A stretch of DNA of 64,000 nt, from contig NZ_QLTT01000003.1 of NCBI RefSeq assembly GCF_003269295.1, forward strand, positions 806,001-870,000, given 5' to 3'. The notes beneath the pieces are model-generated. The model was not told where the DNA came from, did no database searches, and saw only the letters and a program-made list of their open reading frames with translations. This DNA is from Lentzea atacamensis. Lineage in GTDB: Bacteria; Actinomycetota; Actinomycetes; Mycobacteriales; Pseudonocardiaceae. This document shows positions 59,896 through 64,000 of the stretch, one piece after another. Within the stretch, counting starts at the first letter, position 1, and each line of letters begins with the position of its first letter. Made by a program: the position numbers and the translations under genes.

Positions 59896-61344
59896 TTGAC
59901 CACACCTGTCGCGCCCCCGCATGGCTCCTGGCGGCTTTCAGCTCGTCGGCGACTGGCAGTAGTAACAGCAGTGCTCGCCGCCGCGCTCCTGGGAACGCTC
60001 GGCAGCCCGCCCGCCACGAATGCCCGTACCGCGCAGCCCACGGCTGCCGCCTGCCCGTCCATCCTGGCAGGCAAGGCCAGGTGTTACACCGGCCAGGAGA
60101 CCAACGGCGCCTATTACACGATGGCCGTCCCGAAGCGTTGGAACGGCTCCCTTGTCGTGCATGCCCACGGCGGGCCTGACTTCTCCTACGACCCGTCCAG
60201 CACCACCGAGGACCTGGCGCGCTGGGCGGTGATGGTCGACGAGGGATACGCCTGGGCCGGCTCGTCGTACCGGCGCGGTGGCTATGGGGTCAGGATGGCC
60301 GCCGCCGACACAGAAGCCGTGCGCCGCCTGTTCGTCGACCGTTTCGGCCGACCCGGCCGTACCTATCTCCACGGCCAGTCCTGGGGTGGCAATGTCGCCG
60401 CCAGGGTCGCTGAGACCTACGGCGGGCAGCGCGGCGCCTACGACGGAGTGCTGCTGACCAACGGTTTCCTGGGCGGCGGCTCGCGCGGCTACGACCACCG
60501 CGTGGACCTGCGAGTGGTCTACCAGTACTACTGCCGCAACCTGCCTCGTCCGACGGAACCGCAGTACCCGCTGTGGCAGGGGCTTCCCGCCGACTCGACC
60601 ATGACACCCGCCGACGTCCATGATCGCTTGCAGGAGTGCACGGGCATCGACGCCGCCGAGCGGACAGCGCTGCAGCAGCGCAACCTCGACAACATCCTCG
60701 CCGTCACCCGCATTCCGGAGCGCTCGCTGGAAACGAGTCTGCTCTATGCGACCTTCCTGTTCCAGGACATTGTGTTCAAGCGGCTCGACGGCCGTAACCC
60801 GTTCAGCAACGTAGGTGTGTCGTACGACGGTTCACACGACGACAGGGCACTCAATGCAGGTGTGGCCCGATTCTCCGCCGACCCCACCGCGCACCGTGAC
60901 CTCTCCTACGACAGCGACCTCACCGGTCAGGTATCCCTCCCGGTCCTCACCCTGCACGCGATCGGCGACCCGCAGGTCTTCGTGGAACACGAGGCGGCCT
61001 ACCGCGCCACGCTCCAGAGCGCCGGCCAGGACAGGCATCTCGTCCAGACGTTCACGAAGGAGTCCGAGCACAGTGAACTGAGCAACTCGGAGTACGCCAA
61101 CTCCATCTCCGCGCTCGACAAGTGGGTGCGTACAGGCCAGAAACCCACTCCGCGGTCGATCGCACGTTCCTGCAACACGTTCGACAGCACCTACGGCAGC
61201 GGGTGCTTCTACGACCCGGAGTTCCGTCCCGCGCCGTACGGCACAAAGATGCGGCCACGGCCCGGCGGCCTGCGCTGGCCGGCGATGACCGCCGAACAAG
61301 AGCGTGCCTGGAGCCGGATCGAAGGTGTGGGGATCGCTCCCTGA
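59896..61344 (+). CDS. Secreted alpha/beta hydrolase
   Basis: The 482-residue protein starts at a TTG placed 9 bases after AGGGAG; ATGs at 59857 and 59878 are alternatives. After a signal peptide (RRRLAVVTAVLAAALLGTLG) the catalytic features are VVHAHGGPDFSYD, the elbow TYLHGQSWGGNVAA, Asp in LHAIGDPQVFVEHE and His in ESEHSELSN. Four Cys residues near the ends may pair. It lies 63 bases after the catabolic operon and may supply its substrate from outside the cell. Confidence 0.78.
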   Translation: MTTPVAPPHGSWRLSARRRLAVVTAVLAAALLGTLGSPPATNARTAQPTAAACPSILAGKARCYTGQETNGAYYTMAVPKRWNGSLVVHAHGGPDFSYDPSSTTEDLARWAVMVDEGYAWAGSSYRRGGYGVRMAAADTEAVRRLFVDRFGRPGRTYLHGQSWGGNVAARVAETYGGQRGAYDGVLLTNGFLGGGSRGYDHRVDLRVVYQYYCRNLPRPTEPQYPLWQGLPADSTMTPADVHDRLQECTGIDAAERTALQQRNLDNILAVTRIPERSLETSLLYATFLFQDIVFKRLDGRNPFSNVGVSYDGSHDDRALNAGVARFSADPTAHRDLSYDSDLTGQVSLPVLTLHAIGDPQVFVEHEAAYRATLQSAGQDRHLVQTFTKESEHSELSNSEYANSISALDKWVRTGQKPTPRSIARSCNTFDSTYGSGCFYDPEFRPAPYGTKMRPRPGGLRWPAMTAEQERAWSRIEGVGIAP

Positions 61345-61964
61345 GAACGCACAGCGACACCACTGGCGGCGGCTGGCGCTGTGCGTGCCGAGAAGTACGT
61401 CCGCGCAGGTCAGTACGCATCGGCGTGTTACCGGTCATCCGGCATGATCGCGGCTCGTGCTGGTTCGCCTCGCCTACCGCGTAGTCCTGCCCCGCCGGCA
61501 GCTGCACCTTCACCAGCAGCCGTCCCTCCGGATCGCGTGCGCCGCGGCCGTCCTCGAGGAGCCGGACCTGCTTGCCGTCGAGAGTGCTGCGCGCGAAGGC
61601 GACGAGTTGTTCGACACCCGTGGTGTGCACGCTGGGCCTGTGCGGTGTGCCCGACGCCCGTGCCGCTGTTGCCGAGATGCACCGCGTGTTGCGCAGCCGC
61701 GACAGCTGTTTTGCTTGATCACGGCGGCAGCCGGATCATACCGTCCATTTAGGATTGATCTTGGGTCGAGAAGCTGAGTGCGCGGATGTACGGCGACCAC
61801 CAGACCCGCCGGCCGCTTCTGCCGGTCGAGCAGTCCGGGTTCACCGCGCGGCGCCAAGAACGGTTGAAGCTCGCACCGTGGAACGCCTCGCCGCAGGTCA
61901 AAGCCTGAGCTGTGCGTCCGCTGTGTCCGTTCCGGGCTCAGACCGCGCTGCGTATCCGGCCGAT
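61345..61964. other. Convergent intergenic region with a nuclease relic
   Basis: This 620-base stretch between the secreted hydrolase and the end of qcrB contains the thermonuclease fragment listed at 61445-61639. The remainder shows nothing I can support. Confidence 0.5.
61445..61639 (-). pseudogene. Thermonuclease (SNase-like) fragment
   Basis: Minus-strand text FARSTLDGKQVRLLEDGRGA, DPEGRLLVKVQLPAGQDYAV matches the core of staphylococcal-nuclease-type domains: FAxxxLxGxxVxL, DxxGRxLxYVxLPDGxDY. Only about 65 residues survive; the N-terminal catalytic segment and the C-terminal helices are absent. Confidence 0.6.
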
Positions 61965-63563
61965 CTATTGTGGACTGTCTTCTCCGCTCAGCGTGCCCTC
62001 GGACGCACCGGTCGTTGCGCGTGCGTTTTCGAGTGCTGTGACTTCTTCTGGCGGGTCCGGCCGCCACAGAGTTCCGGAGAGCGGGCGTCCGGCGAGTCCG
62101 AGGTCGTTCATGCGCTTGGGCAGAGGGGTGGCTTGGTACGTCAGCGGTTTCTCGGCCAGTGGCTGGTGCACCTCGATGAACTGGCCGTGCGGCAGCCGTT
62201 TGATCACGCCGGTGGCGATGCCGTGCTCCAGCACTTCGCGGTCTGCGCGTTGCAGTCCGACGCACGCGCGGTAGGTCAGGAAGTAGGCCAGCGGCGGGAG
62301 CACCAGCATCCCGATGCGGCCGGCCCAGGTCATGGCGTTGAGCGAGAGCTGGAACTTCTCGGCTATGACGTCGTTGCCGCCCGAGACGAGCAGGACGCCG
62401 AAGAACGTGATCGACATGGCACCGAGGCTGGTGCGCACCGGCACGTCCCTGGGGCGCTGGATCAGGTGGTGGTGGGCGTGGTCACGGGTGAGGCGGCGCT
62501 CGATCCACGGGTACAGAGCGGCGAGGCCGAGCATGACCAGCGGCAGTATCACCGTGGGCCAGAACTGGGCGGGGATGCGGTAGTTGCCGAGGTAGGTCTC
62601 CCACGGTGGCCACAAGCGGGTGGAGCCGTCCAGCCAGCCGATGTACCAGTCGGGCTGGGAGCCTGCCGAGACGTGCGCGGGGTTGTAGGGGCCGAACAGC
62701 CAGATGGGGTTGATCTGGAACAGTCCGCCCATCAGCCCGAGCACGCCGACGACGGCGGCGAAGAACGCGCCGCTCTTGACCGCGAAGACCGGCAGGATGC
62801 GGACGCCGACGACGTTGTTCTCGGTGCGTCCCAGGCCGGGGAACTGGGTGTGCTTCTGGTACCAGACCAGTGCGAGGTGCGCTGCGACCAGGGCGACGAT
62901 GATCGCCGGAAGCAACAGGACGTGCACGAGGTAGAGCCGGGGGATGATCTCTGTGCCGGGGAACTCGGACCCGAAGATCAGCCAGTGCAGCCACGTGCCC
63001 GCAACCGGGATGGACTGCACGATCCCGGACATGATCCGCAGGCCCGTGCCGGACAACAGATCGTCGGGCAGCGAGTAGCCGGCGAACCCCTCCGCCATGC
63101 CGAGGATGAACAGCAGGACGCCGATCACCCAGTTCATCTCACGTGGTTTGCGGAAGGCGCCGGTGAAGAACACCCGGAACATGTGCACGACGATGGCCGC
63201 CATGAAGATGAGCGCGGCCCAGTGGTGCACCTGCCGGACGAACAGGCCGCCGCGCACCTCGAACGAGATGTCCAACGCGCTCTCGTACGCCCGTGACATG
63301 TCCATGCCGCGCAGGCCGTCGTAGCTGCCGGTGTAGACCACCTCCTCCATCGAGGGATCGAAGAAGAGGCCGAGATACGTGCCGGTCAGCAGCAGCACGA
63401 CGAAGCTGTAGAGCGCCACCTCGCCGAGCAGGAACGACCAGTGCGTCGGGAACACCTTGTTGATCTGCCGCCGGACCGCGGCGGCGAAGTGCAGGCGGTC
63501 CTCGGCGAATCCGGCGGCGCCGGCGACGATCCGGCGCGGTGGCCTGGTCGGACGCGTGCTCAT
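61965..63563 (-). CDS. qcrB: Cytochrome bc1 complex cytochrome b subunit
   Basis: The 532-residue membrane protein has the actinobacterial QcrB layout with eight or more helices. Heme-ligand His pairs lie in [22 protein letters not shown] and in [20 protein letters not shown]. The quinol-site region [17 protein letters not shown] and a long hydrophilic C-terminus are also present. It accepts electrons from menaquinol and passes them to the Rieske and cytochrome c subunits. Its ATG overlaps the qcrA stop (ATGA). Confidence 0.95.
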   Translation of the reverse strand: MSTRPTRPPRRIVAGAAGFAEDRLHFAAAVRRQINKVFPTHWSFLLGEVALYSFVVLLLTGTYLGLFFDPSMEEVVYTGSYDGLRGMDMSRAYESALDISFEVRGGLFVRQVHHWAALIFMAAIVVHMFRVFFTGAFRKPREMNWVIGVLLFILGMAEGFAGYSLPDDLLSGTGLRIMSGIVQSIPVAGTWLHWLIFGSEFPGTEIIPRLYLVHVLLLPAIIVALVAAHLALVWYQKHTQFPGLGRTENNVVGVRILPVFAVKSGAFFAAVVGVLGLMGGLFQINPIWLFGPYNPAHVSAGSQPDWYIGWLDGSTRLWPPWETYLGNYRIPAQFWPTVILPLVMLGLAALYPWIERRLTRDHAHHHLIQRPRDVPVRTSLGAMSITFFGVLLVSGGNDVIAEKFQLSLNAMTWAGRIGMLVLPPLAYFLTYRACVGLQRADREVLEHGIATGVIKRLPHGQFIEVHQPLAEKPLTYQATPLPKRMNDLGLAGRPLSGTLWRPDPPEEVTALENARATTGASEGTLSGEDSPQ

Positions 63564-64000
63564 GGCTGCAGCTCCCAGAATCCCGGGCCGACGACCTCGG
63601 CGAAGTCACCGCGAGCGGTGAAGTAGCCGTCCTCGCCGACGGTGATCGGCAGCTCCGGCAGCGGTCTGGTGGCCGGGCCGAAGATCGGTACGGCGCCCGC
63701 GAAGACGTCGAACTGCGACTGGTGGCACGGGCACAGCAACCGTCCGGTCTGCTGTTCGTACAACGACGCCGGACAGCCCAGATGCGTGCACACCTTGGAG
63801 TAGGCGTAGAAGTCACCGTGGTGGAAGTCCTCCTGGCCGGGCCGGGTCGTGACCGGGGTGCCGGGCCGGAAGCGGAACAGCATCACCGCGCTGTCGGCGC
63901 GGCGGAGTGCGGCGTGCAGCTTCTCCGGATCTTCACGTTCGGATTCACGGAACGGAAAGACCGTCACGTAGCCGCCCGCGCGCAGGTCCTCCGGCCGGAC
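63560..64000 (-). CDS. qcrA: Rieske iron-sulfur subunit of the bc1 complex, N-terminus outside the window
   Basis: The visible 146 C-terminal residues contain the two cluster motifs, [11 protein letters not shown] and [12 protein letters not shown], that bind the 2Fe-2S cluster, followed by [15 protein letters not shown]. The coding frame continues past position 64000, where the membrane segments should lie. It is translationally coupled to qcrB; qcrC would be expected further out on the same strand. Confidence 0.93.
   Translation of the reverse strand, partial: VRPEDLRAGGYVTVFPFRESEREDPEKLHAALRRADSAVMLFRFRPGTPVTTRPGQEDFHHGDFYAYSKVCTHLGCPASLYEQQTGRLLCPCHQSQFDVFAGAVPIFGPATRPLPELPITVGEDGYFTARGDFAEVVGPGFWELQP

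Overview
The window is high-GC actinobacterial chromosome with many GTG and TTG starts and stop/start-overlapping genes. The families present (QcrA/QcrB, Zur, DUF3040, LAXTG-type sortase signals, MtrAB-like two-component genes) point to the order Pseudonocardiales. That placement is inference, since no rRNA or other taxonomic marker is visible. No rRNA, complete tRNA, intact IS element or CRISPR array was seen.

Region by region. Positions 1-4.7 kb hold a His-rich secreted protein, a universal-stress-protein relic and a minus-strand run (response regulator, sensor kinase, lipoprotein, SRPBCC protein, MarR regulator). Positions 4.9-7.6 kb hold a small zinc-finger-like protein, a DUF4142 protein and two tandem TrkA-like (KTN/RCK) proteins; a palindromic motif recurs around them and a hairpin-rich leader precedes the first KTN gene. 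Positions 7.7-9.1 kb are pseudogenes: an RsbW-like anti-sigma kinase with a TGA where Trp is expected, and an FAD monooxygenase. Positions 9.4-21.3 kb carry an ABC exporter with a rifampin-phosphotransferase-like enzyme, a TetR/MGT glycosyltransferase unit, two Na+/H+ antiporters (CPA1 type and NhaA), and a DUF3040 protein followed by a slipin/NfeD pair. A short conserved leader element, GCCGGGAAGYCTGGTCGGC, lies 30-55 nt upstream of four of these genes or relics, including both antiporters.

The most striking block is 22.7-31.6 kb: a zinc-acquisition island. A Zur-like repressor and two secreted single-repeat proteins run leftward. An ABC transporter (substrate-binding lipoprotein, ATPase, permease) interleaved with three membrane- or wall-anchored repeat proteins runs rightward. 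The two units diverge from a promoter region with one Zur-box-like palindrome for each side. Every repeat protein carries a GHVD motif and an HxHxNW motif, and the lipoprotein has a permuted copy of the same repeat inserted into its ZnuA-like fold. The families match the TIGRFAM 'anchored repeat-type ABC transporter' set; the proposed role as a surface zinc relay is inference.

Positions 31.5-38.1 kb are mixed: a VOC-like protein, a tyrosinase fused to a von Willebrand A domain, a DMT transporter, an integrase relic and a GNAT acetyltransferase. Positions 38.3-44.2 kb encode secreted plant-polysaccharide enzymes (a lectin-tailed hydrolase, a PL11 rhamnogalacturonan lyase, a GH53 galactanase) with palindromic operators. 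Positions 44.7-49 kb have a frameshifted TetR gene and a secreted RHS/YD-repeat protein with a glycine-rich hydrophobic tip, directly followed by a small two-helix membrane protein: a candidate toxin/immunity pair. Positions 49.3-61.3 kb are a hydroxyacid/dicarboxylate catabolic region (LysR, tartrate/D-malate dehydrogenase, GntR, MFS transporter, a D-2-hydroxyacid dehydrogenase joined in frame to an AtuA-like protein, DUF4387, hydrolases) containing decayed hydantoinase and MmgE/PrpD genes. The right edge carries qcrB and part of qcrA of a cytochrome bc1 complex.
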